Assembly (NCBI GenBank): GCA_950106755.1
Contig: OX467086.1
Coordinates: 13,286,001 to 13,350,000, forward strand
Direction: 5' to 3'
Origin: Climacium dendroides
Lineage: Eukaryota > Streptophyta > Bryopsida > Hypnales > Climaciaceae
Length of the DNA stretch: 64,000 bases
The notes beneath the pieces are model-generated. The model searched no databases. It had not been told where the DNA came from and saw only the letters and a list, made by a program, of their open reading frames with translations. Made by a program: the position numbers and the translations under genes. Shown piece by piece: positions 48,356 through 60,539 of the stretch (the first letter of the stretch is position 1; the number at the start of each line of letters is the position of its first letter).

Positions 48356-49223
48356 TCGTACTACTAAAATCATAACTCCCTCTGTAATATCACAAATGCT
48401 ACCATTAATACTAGGGGCTCGTGCTTGCTATATTATGCATTCATTGTATCACATATTAGTAAAATTTTGATATATTTGAATAGAATGCATGATGATGATT
48501 TCAATAAGTCTTTAAAATAATTATTTTTAATATTTTGTGAAAATATTTTCAATCATGGATATATAGAAATCGTATTTTCACACAATGTGATATTATAGAA
48601 ATAGAGTAGCAGTTTGCAATCACTTTTGTAATATCACTTTTTACAAAGGATGATGTTATAGAAATAATATAGTTGTTGTAATTAAGGTGATATTAAAGAG
48701 GATCTATAGGATGATATTATAGAGGTAGCAAATCCATTGCTTCTCTTGGCTTTACACTTCTTTGTACTTCTATGATTTTGTGCTTCTGTGAGCTTTGAGC
48801 TTTCATGATTTCAATTTTCTATTACTACTACCAAATGGTTTTGAGAAATTTATTCAATTGAAGCAATTTTGGATTCCACAACAATGAAGTTGTTCACAAA
48901 GCTTTTCAGATTTATAAGTTTTTTTTTTCAATTCTTCAATTTGGATTGCCATTTTTTGTAACAATGGAGTCAGATTTCTAATGCATTCTAATGTATGTGT
49001 ATCTTTTATTGTATTCATCATTGCATGTATATCATTCATCATTCATTAAATTTTTATTGTTTATATCAATATATGCTTATTTATAAAAAAAATTATATGA
49101 AGATTTTAGTAATTTTTATTTGAAGATTTATTAAAATTCTTGCTCTTCATTCTATCTAATACATAAATATTTCTATTGAAATTCTAATGGTGAATGCGTA
49201 GCATAGCAAGCGCCAACTGCTAG
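48356..49223 (+). mobile_element. Non-autonomous Helitron, copy 3 (868 bp), upstream of TH2
   Basis: Starts TC (48356) after an A and ends CTAG (49220-49223) before a T. This is the same boundary logic as copies 1 and 2, and it matches them from end to end. The 5' sub-terminal stretch near 48417-48445 and the 3' terminus are again reverse complements. Its end lies 207 bp before the TH2 start codon, so it occupies the promoter region of that gene. It contains the open version of the short conserved frame. Confidence 0.78.
48854..49042 (-). other. 62-codon reading frame inside Helitron copy 3
   Basis: The same frame as at 1397-1585, starting MMNDIHAMMNTIKDTHTL. It differs from the copy 1 frame at roughly a fifth of positions while staying open. 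It lies on the strand opposite to the Helitron's 5'-TC to CTAG-3' direction. Product unknown. Confidence 0.3.
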
Positions 49224-49278
49224 TTCTTCATAAAAAATTTGTTTTTGAGAAGGTGTTACTACCCTAATGTATGTCCAT

Positions 49279-49341
49279 GGTCTTAGGCGCAAAGCCCCCG
49301 GTCTTATACCCAGCACCCGCGGTCTTACACGCTCAAACGCC
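49279..49341 (+). promoter_or_regulatory. Three 21-bp-spaced GGTCTTA repeats upstream of TH2
   Basis: GGTCTTA occurs at 49279, 49300 and 49321, exactly 21 bp apart, with a C-rich remainder in each unit (for example GGCGCAAAGCCCCC and TACCCAGCACCCGC). The array sits between the Helitron end and the TH2 start codon (90 bp after the last unit). Spacing of two helical turns would put the motifs on one face of the DNA. A regulatory role is inference. A small tandem duplication without function is the alternative. Confidence 0.45.
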
Positions 49342-49430
49342 ACTGAGTAGTTAGTGAATACCTCGCTGCCTCTCCCAACAAAATTTGCGCGCGGCCAGAT
49401 TGCTGCTATAAGATTGTCACAGTTGGCAGC

Positions 49431-52400
49431 ATGAACAGATGCGCATCACGACTGCAAGTCGTATACCTGCAACAACATTTCCATCGCACCCAACTCCTCG
49501 CAATTCCACCGCACCTTCCTCAAGCTTCCAATTCTCCCCTTCTATTTCCCAACTTCTTCCCAACTCCCAGCTTTGCGAAAATCTCATCCGTGAGCTCCAT
49601 TGCTCAGGTTCGTTGGAGCCACTCGAGGTCTGTCTTTCCTTCTCTTCAAGTTTCCACTGGGGTTTTGGCAGGGTTTTGTGCTTTTCTTTGTGCGCCATGC
49701 AAGAAATTCTGGAGACAATAAGTTATTAAGCTCTTCTTTACTTTGCTTGTGCAAATTTGGAGTTCTGGAGAGAGAATTAGTGGTAAATGTGAATCTTTTT
49801 AAGGTTCTTGTGGAGTTTTTTCGTTTGGGAGGAGTCATTAGTGATTAGTGGGTTGAGTAATGGAAGCTTGTTTAGGTCTTTGATCTCTAGTTTTGTAGTT
49901 TTTTTCTTGATTTTCTGTGAGCTCTTAGGAGCTTATTGCAGAAGTTTTGATTGAGGATGTGGTGCTGGGATTATGCAATGATTTTCTGCGTATCAGGACC
50001 AAGATTTCGTGGTTTTGAAATGAGAAATTTGGTTGATCGTGTTGTGAAAAGTGTATTTCAGACGGGGCTAAAATTTATATCGCCGGGATCAGTGAAGAAC
50101 ATTGCATGTGTTAGTCACAAGACTAGTAAGATTGAACGAAAGGAAGTTCTCATGTTTGCCTCTGTATAGTGGTAAGAAAAACATGAGGTTCAATTTGGGA
50201 TTCTTAGTCTTTTAGGGGTTAAGATTAGGTTACGCATAACATTATCAATCAATGTATGGGGATGTCTGTGGAGTTCAAGCATATAATTAGGCAGAATGCG
50301 TTGCAATAGTCAAGTTAGGAGAATTATCATTTGGAGGACAAGATCAGTTTCAGGACTTGTGTGCACTTTGTTAGAATATAAGAGGCCAAATCTGGGTTTC
50401 TGGGTCCTGTACAAACGTATAAAATATAAAACGTAGATGGCGTTATGTGGACATTGTTAGTAGGGTAGATCATTTGTTCAGATATCAAAGGAAAAGGATG
50501 GATCATTGGAAGTAAATGACGAAAGTTTCTGTCATTTGATGCAGATGTAAAGCGCCTGCTGTGGGACAGGTTGCGGCCGTTATCAGCGACATGGAGTTCA
50601 CCAAGCCAGGGTTGGCGAAAACTTTCTGGGAGAGTTGTCGAAGAGAGGCCTTTGCCTCACTCTACCATCCCTTTGTGGTTTCCTTGGCGGCTGGCACTTT
50701 GCCCAAGCAAGCATTCCAATGTTACATGGCACAGGATGCCTATTTCTTGAAGGCCTTTAAGAGTGGGTGTGTTTCCTCACCTTTGTTTTTCGAACTACGG
50801 AGAATTATAATACATTAGTAAGCTTACTTGACCGCAACCTTCTCCTTTTGAGGAGCTCCTTTTATGACCACACTTGTCAAGTTGTCTTGTTTGCACAGTG
50901 TGCACTTGTTATTTGCGTAGCACTATTCTCTTCCACCTCTTTAGCGCTTGGAATTTGTATCCATTCTGGAAAATTTGGTGGTGCTTAGGCAGTGAAAAAT
51001 GTAGCTCTTTTCTCATATTGGGAGCTTCATATATTTTGGCCATGTTTTTCAGGTACCAAATAGCTATGGAGAGCACAGAGGACGAAGATGCAAAGGTCAC
51101 TATTGATTCCCTCATTAAAGCTGCAGAGGAAGAGCTTACGCTGCACTCGTCCATCATGCTGGTACCTTCATCTTTTTCTCACCCTCCATCATTTGAATTC
51201 ATCCATTGAATCTGAACATTTAGGGACCGGAGTGGTATAGAGGACTCGCTGAGCAAACTTAGCGTTCTATAGGGAATGGAAGTAACGAAGTCCTGGCTGA
51301 AGTATTGAAGACCCCAGTGTATTTATATAAACCGATGGTCCTTGAGATCACCCTCTAGGGACTCTTTTTGTAAATTCTTAATGAGACCCTCAACATAACC
51401 GTCATGTGCTGTACAAGATAGGTTTCTGTATTTTTGAGCTTCCACACTCTGGAGTTGCCGTACCATTTCGTTATTTCAAGCAGTCTTTTCCTTCGAAATA
51501 AAATATTCAATATAATAACTAGGTAGCAATTCTTTTGGATTTTAAATACATTGCTGGCTCTGGACGGAAATTGTACTTCAAGAGTGTGGAGTAGTCCTTG
51601 ATTGGTCATCGCAATGTGAAACTCTCTTGTTATGTACGCTCGAAAGTCATGGGAGTGCCTGATTCTAATTGGTTGTTGTTTGATTACAGTCATTGGATGC
51701 TACTGATCAGAAGGGCTTCGAACCAAATATGGAAACAGTGGCTTATTGTGATTTTCTGCAATTCGCAGCTACTGGAAGCAACGAGTTGGGAGTCAAAAGT
51801 GCTAAGATTATAGCTGCAATGACTCCTTGCATGCGGTTGTATGCATTTCTGGGACAGGAAATCAAGAAACACGTCAAGCAAGTGCCTGATCACCCATATC
51901 AAGATTGGATTGACACATACTCTGCTTCCGAATTTGAGGTATAAGGGTACTTGCTTGCGACTGATTGATGACACGGAACTGTGTTTTTTATATAATCAGA
52001 TTGTTTCAGGAAATTTAGACTACATCGTCAAGAGAATCTTTGAGGTTTTCCTATTGTCGCAGTGATTACGCAGAGACCTCTCCATGATACGTAGAGAGGC
52101 GTGTGTATGATCATTATAACCCTAGGGGGACCTCCCCGGAGTAGGATTGTGAATGATCATGGTGACCATAATGGAACTTCCAATGAATAATGATTCTCTT
52201 TGTAATGCAGTCTCTAGAAATTCACGAAACAATCTAATTTTAGTGAAAACGTTGGTTAAGTTATGTGTTGTGTACCTTATAAGCGATCATGTGATCAAGT
52301 TTCCAGGGATCTTCTCATGTTTGCATTCGCTTGCTTTTTCCAGCTAAAGAGTATTACATGTTCTGAGAAACAATGTTTTCCATGCAGGCAGCGGCTTCCA

Positions 52401-54326
52401 AGGTGGAGCAGCTGCTAGACAAACTAACAAAAGGTTTGACTGGAGACAAGGAGATATTGCTTCTATATAATCTTTACCGGCATGCCATGACCTTGGAGGT
52501 GAATTTCTTTAGTGCCCAGTCATTGGGACCTGTTCACATACCGTTCTTCAAATTTCAAGCGAAGACTCCAGAGAATCGTCTGTTACTTGTGTCTGACTTC
52601 GATTCTACATGCACGATCTCTGATTCCTGCCCTGTGTTGACCGACCTGACTGTACAAATTGCTGGGAAAACTCACAGCGGTCGTTCAGCTGGTGACTCAG
52701 CGGCCAGCTTATTAAGGAAGAAATGGGATGATCTTGTTATGCGCTACATGGACGAGTATGAAGAAATTTTGAATCGAAGCCTGTCGAATCTAGATCATGG
52801 TGAGGATACTGTTTGCTTTCTTTTAACGAATATGTTTGATTGTGCTTTCATTGGGAGATCACTTAATCGAGCTCACTGGAGATAGCACTTTTGGGTACTA
52901 CAAGAGCCAAACTCTCTTGAGATCAAAGTGTTTTCTCACACAATGTATTGGATGATCTCTTACTTCTGCAAGTCATTCAAAGTGAGAGGTTGTAGACCAC
53001 GACTGAAAGGATAGCAGACAACCCGATTTTCCATCAAATATCAGTGGCCGTAGACATTTTGTCAAGTCATGCTTACATTCAACTTGCTAATTGTAGGCCA
53101 TCCGAGTTTATGACTAATTGATGCATGAAATCTTCCTACGATGACGGGATCAGGTTTGGGTTTCTCTACCTTAATGCATGAAATTTTCCTCTTTGCTGAT
53201 GCCGGTCATGGATTGTGCAGGCAGTGGAAAAGCACCCACTGTAGAGGACCTACTAGAGTTTCTGAAAGAAATGTCTGACTTTGAACAAAAGGCGAATGCG
53301 AGAGTGGAAGAGGCTGAAGTACTGAAAGGCTTGTCCCCAGCTGCAATCCGAGACTCTGGAAATGCCATGCCTCTTCGTGAGGGCTGTTCCGACTTTTTTA
53401 AGCGTCTGGGCTCCCAAGAGTTTCACGTTGACACGCACATACTCTCCGTTTGTTGGAGTAAAATATTCATTGAAGCTGTTCTAGAGCAAGGTAATCCCTT
53501 CAAAACATGCTTCACTTCCAGTACAAAAACAACACCAATTTTGTTGAATTCCTGAACTTTATGATACTAAGGTCGCTGCACCAAATTGTGACCCTTACCC
53601 AACAGCGGCCTGTTTAGAATCTTGTCTAAAATGTACATGTTCCTGAACATGAGAGCTTAGATTCAGTTTCAGGTACAGTTACATTTATCTGTTGAATAAT
53701 TCATAGTTTAATCATTCAGCCTAATAGATTCATGCTGACATGCATTGGTGTTTCATGGTTTTCGATAGCTAGAGTGAACAGAAATTAGAAAATTGGGGCA
53801 GTTGAATAACGAGAACCTTGCTTAAAGGCTTATTTGGATGCTTTTAGCTGTACTGTACATACCTGAAAATTCCTTACATTGACTTCCTCTTGTTATGTAC
53901 GCAGGTGAAATCCTCATTTCAAATATAAACAGCAACGAACTTGTGTTCGATGATAACGCATCCACTGGGAAGATGATTCTGAACTTGGAAACTGCTCTTG
54001 ACAAACAAAGAGACTTCCTGAAGATCTTGGAGCAATTCAAAGTGGAAGCTCCTGCCCATCAACGAGTGCACTCTGTTTTCGTTGGTGACAGTTTAACTGA
54101 TCTTCTGTGCCTCCTCAGAGCAGACGTGGGGATCATACTTGGGGACAGCAGCACCCTGAAGCAGGTGTACGGGGAGAAAATGACTTCTCTTTTCAGGAAG
54201 GCTTTGGCTCTGGAGCAGCCGAACATGGCGAACGTGGAGAGTGGTTGTGTATTCACTGTCTCCAGTTGGTACGAGGTGGAGGCCTTTCTCTTGGGTCCTG
54301 CTAAAGGCGCAGTTTGGGGAGTTTAG
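49431..54326 (+). CDS. TH2: TH2-type bifunctional TENA / HAD phosphatase (thiamin salvage), 7 exons, 626 aa
   Basis: Plant TH2 proteins remove phosphate from thiamin monophosphate with the C-terminal HAD domain and carry an N-terminal TENA_E-type hydrolase domain for damaged thiamin products. Exons: 49431-49627, 50545-50766, 51053-51161, 51690-51938, 52388-52799, 53221-53490, 53905-54326. All phases agree. The total of 626 aa is close to the ~617 aa of Arabidopsis TH2. Exon 1 gives a 65-residue leader starting MNRCASRLQ, rich in R, S, H and poor in acids, fitting an organelle transit peptide. The TENA domain (about 85-300) has FLKAF and the conserved TPCMRLYAFLG with C223. The HAD nucleophile motif DFDSTCT has D329 and D331, and the later motif VGDSLTDLLCLL is present. 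A methionine in exon 2 (VISDMEF) could start a cytosolic form, as alternative transcripts do in Arabidopsis (known for the family, inferred here). Confidence 0.93.
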
Positions 54327-54967
54327 ATTTCTCTCTTTTTGTGGTTTAGGGTGGTACGAAGTGGTTTTAGGATTTAGGGTTTAGCGTTGCATGGGATGTC
54401 AGACCCCCAGGTTTTGGTTCTGCATCTACAGGGAAGTGGAGACTGGATTTTACAAGGACTGGAACAAGGATTGGGACTGCCGAATCTCTTGAGTCATGTT
54501 TATAAGGAAAGCTCTAAACCTTGCCTTGAAACCTCCAGAAACCTCAATAACTGACTCATTGATACAGTTTACTTTAAATTACACAGTCCTTAACATTATT
54601 CGGCAATGGGGTGTCATTGGAGTCCATATGACTGAGGTTGGCCTATATTTCATCAGGAATTAAAACATGGTCCAATCCTGCACCGATCCTCTTTGATTTC
54701 TTCTCAATTGCAGTAACTTGTCAAGTTTGGGTTTTTCCTTACACTCTTGACTTATGTGTTGAATTTTAGCACGTGACAATATGAAAAATGAAATATGTAA
54801 ATTAAATAAGGAAGAGACTACACAGATGATTATTTTTTATATTAGCGCCAAATATTATCTACTTATCGGGTACAATGAATGACAAAAAGCACAATAGAAA
54901 CTGAATACAGTATGTGTACCTTCAATAACTTGCAAATATTCATAAAGATTTCAAACTCATCAATGCT
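54327..54967 (+). other. 3' flank of TH2
   Basis: Probable 3' untranslated region and flank. No other feature is recognised. Confidence 0.4.
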
Positions 54968-55918
54968 CTCAACCCCTCAACGCCCAAGGGGCTCAAAGAG
55001 TCCAATTCAAAGTAATGCAACTTTTGCATCTAATGTCCAAATTCAATGAAACTTGTTGGAGAAGTTGTGCATACTTTTCTAGTTTATGTGGTAAAATTTT
55101 CAGATCAATCCAAGATGTATTGGTTTCTTGAAATCCAATACATGTTCACAAGTATAATTTGAGTTTACAAAACTGCACTTGATGGCTGCAACTTTGGGGG
55201 CTTGTATCTCCTTCATATAGTGTTTTTTTCAGTAAAATTTGTTGGATTATGTTCCCCTTAATGTCTAGTTCTTGTGGTAAAATTTTCTTATCAATCTAAG
55301 TTGTTTTGAATGTTTGGGAGCAATTCAAAGTTCAAAACCCTAATAGTTTTTCATTATAGTGAACTTTGGTGGTCTATTTCTTCTTCATACAATGCCCATT
55401 TTCAATAATTCTTTTTGAGAAAGTTGCACATACTGGTCTAGTTTGTGTCAATAAAATTTCATATCAATCCAAGAAATAATGAGTGACTGAGAGGCATTTT
55501 AGTAGAAGGAGGTTCAACCTTGGATGTAATTTTTGGCAACTTTTCTTGACATTTCAAAGCCATTTTGTAGACACAATGAGTCAATTGAATGATATTTTCT
55601 TTCACCAATGTATTTGTATGCTGATTTTCAAGCACTTTGTAGTTTAAAGTTTTTTCACTTGAGAAGGTTTAGAATTCAAATTTCACCTCCAAATGTGTTT
55701 TTAGAAAAATTTCAGCATCCTTTTTCAACACTAAAACATTATAATCTTTCAATCTACACGGTCAAATGACTTCAAATTTGATCCATGCCATCTACAACAT
55801 GTGCACTACAAGATTGTATGGTTTAGATCTGTATAACTTAGTGACATTTAGATTTATAGCACTTCAAAAGCTATAATGTTTTTATATCCAAAAAGGCCTT
55901 GGGCCTTGAGGGGTTAAG
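54968..55918 (+). mobile_element. TTAACCCCT-family element with best-preserved inverted termini (~950 bp)
   Basis: Left end CTCAACCCCTCAACGCCCAA (54968-54987). Right end TTGGGCCTTGAGGGGTTAAG (55899-55918), whose reverse complement matches the left end at 17 of 20 positions. The interior is non-coding, with several internal near-repeats of the form 'gttgcacatact.gtctagttt' plus 'gtgtcaataaaatttc.atat' (55064-55105, 55422-55470). It shares the sub-terminal 'aatcttt/caatctacacggtcaaa' module with its relatives. Target-site duplication not resolved. Confidence 0.75.
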
Positions 55919-57793
55919 CATGCACAACACTTTATGAATAAGGCTTGAGTCCACCATGAATAATGCATATAATTGTGATGAAAACAACAGATTGATCCGA
56001 GACAAAATTTGCTCTTCTACACCTATTTCAATTTGAGGCCAAGAAACTCAATCATGTAGAGCTTGGTTTAATGCAAGGCAACAAGAAGAGTGGAATTAGA
56101 CCCTATAAAACAAAGTGTGTCATTGTCAATGAGATGGATAGGCACTCTAGTGACAGAAGAGGTTGCATAGAATATCCCAACCAAAACTCATATTGTTGGC
56201 AATAAACAACACCTCAATTGAGAGTTGCCTGTTGCTATACAGCAATGACTTATCAATTTCCAATATCTTTGCTAAGTATTCTTTTACCTACTAATATGTT
56301 ATGGAATATTCTACATCATATCATGTATGTTAAGAAATAATGTGGAATAGCTCAAGTCATTTCCTTGTCATAGTACTAAATTTAAAAAAATTAAATCATC
56401 CAATAAAATTTTCAATGGTAACTTCTAATGCCAATAACATACATTTGGATTAATAATAAAATAAATGAATGTGATTGAAGAAATGACATTTAGTACATCT
56501 TAGGGATATTGTACATACAATATTAATTCAAAATGGAAGACCACCAATGAATACTTACTCAACATCACAAATCAATGATTTAAAACTTCATAAAAAAAAC
56601 ATATACACATCTAGATGAGGTAGAATTTCCATGAAGCAATTTGAGAACCCTAAATCTGAATATAGCTTCCAATATAAAAATTTGGATGAGATAAAAGGAA
56701 AATAACATTTATTCAAAGTTTAATGAATTTATTTTTTTATAATTTTTCAAAGCTTGCAAACATAGTTCACTACTTGGGTTTATAGATGGAGGGAAAAAAC
56801 ACACTTCTAACTTCCATTTTCTGTCTCTAGAGTTTTACATTTTAAATGTACATTATCAAATTTAGATTGTCAAAGATAAAGAATGTAAGAAAGAACTAAA
56901 TTTTTAAAATGAAACAAATGGTACAAAGAATTGTTGGAAAAAAAACAAGAATGACAAAAATGTGAATGAGAAGATATTAAGATGATATTAACTTTCATAT
57001 GGCCATAAAGGATAAAGGAGGATCCATACAAAAAAGTAGGATTTATTCCTTTTCAAGTCAAAAAACAAAGATATTGAATTCATTTTTTAAATCACATCCA
57101 AAATTCAAATAATTTTAAAAATTTTAAAAGGTCCTTTGGAAACTCTTAGCCCAATTATGGAAAACTAATAAGGCATTCAAGAACTATCAATCAATTTTAT
57201 TATATAATTATCTTTTTGTTTCTAGAAAATTCCATAAATCTAGAAAAATAGAAAATGAAAGGTTTCTAACATGAAGAAGAATGAGCCCTAAGGAGGTCAC
57301 AAGTTTTCAAACAACAAGGAAAATTGAAAAAAAATAAAGCCCCTCCCCTTGCAAAAAAAATTCAACAAACTGCAAGGTTTGAATTGTGTAGGATAGTTTA
57401 ATGAAATGATAAAAAAAAATTAACCCTTCATTTACATTTTACAAATGATTGGGAACTTTGCCATATGAGAAATCTAATGTGGTCAAGATACATACAATTG
57501 TTTGATTAATTATTTAATATTTTTGTTATCATGTAAAATATCTAATATTTTAACCAACAATGAGTTGGTTCATAGCCTTGAAATGGCCCTCCTAAGACCT
57601 TGTTTCTATTCTAATGCAAGGCTACAAGGCATTCTTAATATTATTAGAATTGAAGGCACTCAAAGTTTGTGTATGCACATTAGAAGTATATTTTCAAATT
57701 ACGGTACTAAATATGGATTGTATTCCTTTGATATCTTTTTCATGATAGCTAAAATATGTTCCTTGAATCCATAGTCTAATCCAAATTTTGTTA
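55919..57793. other. AT-rich intergenic stretch, nothing recognised
   Basis: No gene or RNA supported. The frame at 57502-57774 has no family resemblance. Confidence 0.45.
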
Positions 57794-58640
57794 TTTAATC
57801 CCTAATATTCTTTGATGTTAAGGGGCCCAAAATTGCTTCAAAATACATGTATTCAAAACAAAGCTAAAATCTTCATCTATATTAATTTTTTTAACAAATT
57901 TGACCCTAAAATGTTTTAATTAACTTATTCAAGTAAATCCTTCTAAAATTTTAGAGTGAATTTTACCATTGGTTGCAAGTTAAATGTGCCTAAACTTCAA
58001 AATGTAGGCTTTTTAATTCTAGCCCTTCTAAAATGTGAATTTTTGATTTTCAACATTTTTAGAAAAAAAATTGTATGCTCTATAACTTATGCATTCTAGT
58101 AAATATGTTGGAAAATAGTTTAAAAATACATGGAAGAAAATTTAGTCCAAATTGTTTTCATTTTCCTCTTTAAAAAAATTATAAAGTGAAAGGTGGTACT
58201 TGATGAAAGAAAAAACTAAATTTCTAATAACTTTTACAAGAAATTAGAGAATCAATATCAATTACAATAGTGAAAATGTTCTAATAAAAAAATAAATATC
58301 ACTTTTTTTCATTTGGAAATTTTCAAAATTGAGATTATAATTCAAAATTGAATGGTTCAAATGTTTTTGTATGGTTATCAATCTATAAAACCAAATACAA
58401 TTAAACACTATTCCATATACTTTTAGAATATATTTTTAGGTGCTCACTTTGACATTGAAATAAAAAAATCCCTTATCATTTTTGCAATATTTATTGGAAT
58501 GATGTGAAACAAAGCTTCACATATAGATTAGTATCCATCCTAAAGATTCTATGCAAAAATTCCAGATTATAAAGTCAATAAAGCCTATTCAAATTCTCAA
58601 AAAATCCAAAGTAGGCTCTATAGTACTTTAGGGATTAAAG
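57794..58640 (+). mobile_element. TTAACCCCT-family element, uninterrupted counterpart of 764-3360
   Basis: Left end TTTAATCCCTAA (57794-57805) and right end TAGTACTTTAGGGATTAAAG (58621-58640) are inverted relative to each other. Contents match 820-906 followed directly by 2633-3350. This copy therefore preserves the state before the Helitron insertions at 907-2632. No coding sequence is seen. Confidence 0.65.
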
Positions 58641-60539
58641 ATTTTACAACCGATGGTATATTTATCACTCATAGCCATGCAATTTAGAATCATGGTATTT
58701 TCAAATTTTGGATGTAAAGTGTGAGCATCTATTATCAACACCTAGACTATAAATACGAATGGAGAAGGAAGGCATGGTAAATTGTCGATGAAGAAGGCCA
58801 TTGAGAGAAGTCATTGAATGTTTATTATAACAGTGATCTATTATATTGGTACTTGCTAAATTCTTTTCAATGTGTGTTTGATTTATGAGTGACCCTACTA
58901 TCAATTATTAGAGTTCTACTAAAGGTTGCTTTACACTATGGCAGAGAAGTGCACCAATCAAGAATTGTCGAGAAATGGAGTGATATGATTGGAGGAAATT
59001 TTGTTCTTTACTAGATTGGGTTTATACTATGGCCAAGACTTGTTTGGTGGATGACAAAATGACATGGCTACCTATGTGGCAACACTTTTTATGAGGAGAG
59101 TTCTTGGAGGTCAAGTTTCTTGGGTGGCTTCACCCCCGTAGATAAGAAACTTGGCCTCTAAAGAAATCCAATTTCATTTATTGTCTTTTCATCATGACAT
59201 ACCTCAACCATGCAATGACTCTTTGTCTCTTCTTCTTTCACATTGCAAAATTCTTGTGAAGTTGTCCAGAAGACTTCTTAGCTTGATGATTACACTACAA
59301 CCAATTAAGAGTTCTCATGGCATTAATTTATTATCTTTTCATCCCACTAGTTGCCTCAAATAACTATGTCTTGGCTGAAACTTCTTGACCGACTGGTGCA
59401 CTTCTCCACCATAGTATAAAATAGCCCTAAGATGAAATTCAGAAGAAAACGTCTCTCCAGTTTGGGCTGAAGTTCCCTACTTTCATTTCGCCACACCTCT
59501 TTTCTACAAAACAAAATAGCTCTTCTAATTGCTACAAAACACACGGTATTCTTCATTCCAGTCAATTTTTGCTGTACTGGGTGCTCGTATCTTAACCATG
59601 TCATCTACCTCTCACCCCATATTGCCATGTGTCGACATGTAAGTCATACTGAACTAGAGCTAAGAACAAGCCAAACAACAGTACCAAATTGCATATGAAA
59701 TCAAAGAAGATTCTAACCCAGATTAATTGGTGCTTTGACAAAAGAAAATCGGCAGTGCTCAATAAATCCACCAAGTTTTTTTAGTTACTCAAACCCAATA
59801 TAGGTCAGAACCAATCCTTCTCAAACCACAGCTGCAGAGCCTTTCCTGGCTTGCTAGTGCCCTACACTAACCTATGCAAGGTTCTCCTTCCCGTGAATAC
59901 AACTGACTCATCATTAACATACTTTCCTTGCACGGAAAAAGTTCACAACTTCGCTAAAATGAAGTCCAATGAAGTCCTAGCCCAACAATCTGCAAACTCA
60001 GCTGCATGCCGAAGCACCTAGCGAGAAATGAGGAGCCTGCAACGACAGATCGTATTGACTGTGGCGTGCTATATTACTTACAGAATGTCTACAAGTTAAG
60101 ACCTCTACCAACTCAACGTGAGAAATAAAATACTCGCTACAAGTCTTCATTTGTCCAGGAAGAGAGGTGCCATGACCAATGTAATGGTAGCAAGCATCTC
60201 GATCAGCATTTGGAGAGAAGGCCCAGCAGTGTCTTTGAATGGATCCCCAACTCTGCAATCCAAAAGTGCATGCCATTAGCTCTTGTGTTGCGAATCAAAC
60301 ATACAAAATTGAGGTTGGGCTTCGCTGATTGAAAAGCAAGCCGTGTTTTGACATACAATTCCGTATCGGAGTCGAACAGTGGAAACAAGTCTCCAGCATA
60401 GGAAAAAGAGGAAGTGGTATAATAAAAAGCAAAACCCTCCAGAATCCCCACAAGCAACAACATACAAGGTAAGCAAACAACACGTCACCAGAGCATATAC
60501 AGTGAACATTAGTGGAAATCAACAGCCTCCAGCTAGTTT
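58641..60539. other. Intergenic stretch downstream of the pyrophosphatase relic
   Basis: AT-rich up to about 59350, then moderately GC-rich to 60539. Passages around 58930-59110 and 59390-59430 ('tttacactatggc', 'ccatagtataaa') resemble 12540-12560 and 12990-13030, a weak dispersed repeat. Overlapping frames on both strands at 60000-60582 have no family resemblance. The part after 59650 may be 3' flank of the relic. Confidence 0.4.

Noticed and set aside
49230..49430. Possible TPP riboswitch near the thiamin-related gene
   Set aside because: I looked for the conserved CTGAGA and ACC..TGAT..GG..AAT elements of the TPP aptamer near the TH2 ends and did not find them in order.
49439..49729. Alternative start and frame for TH2 exon 1
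   Set aside because: Only the frame from 49431 reaches the donor after 49627 in the phase required by exon 2 (50545).
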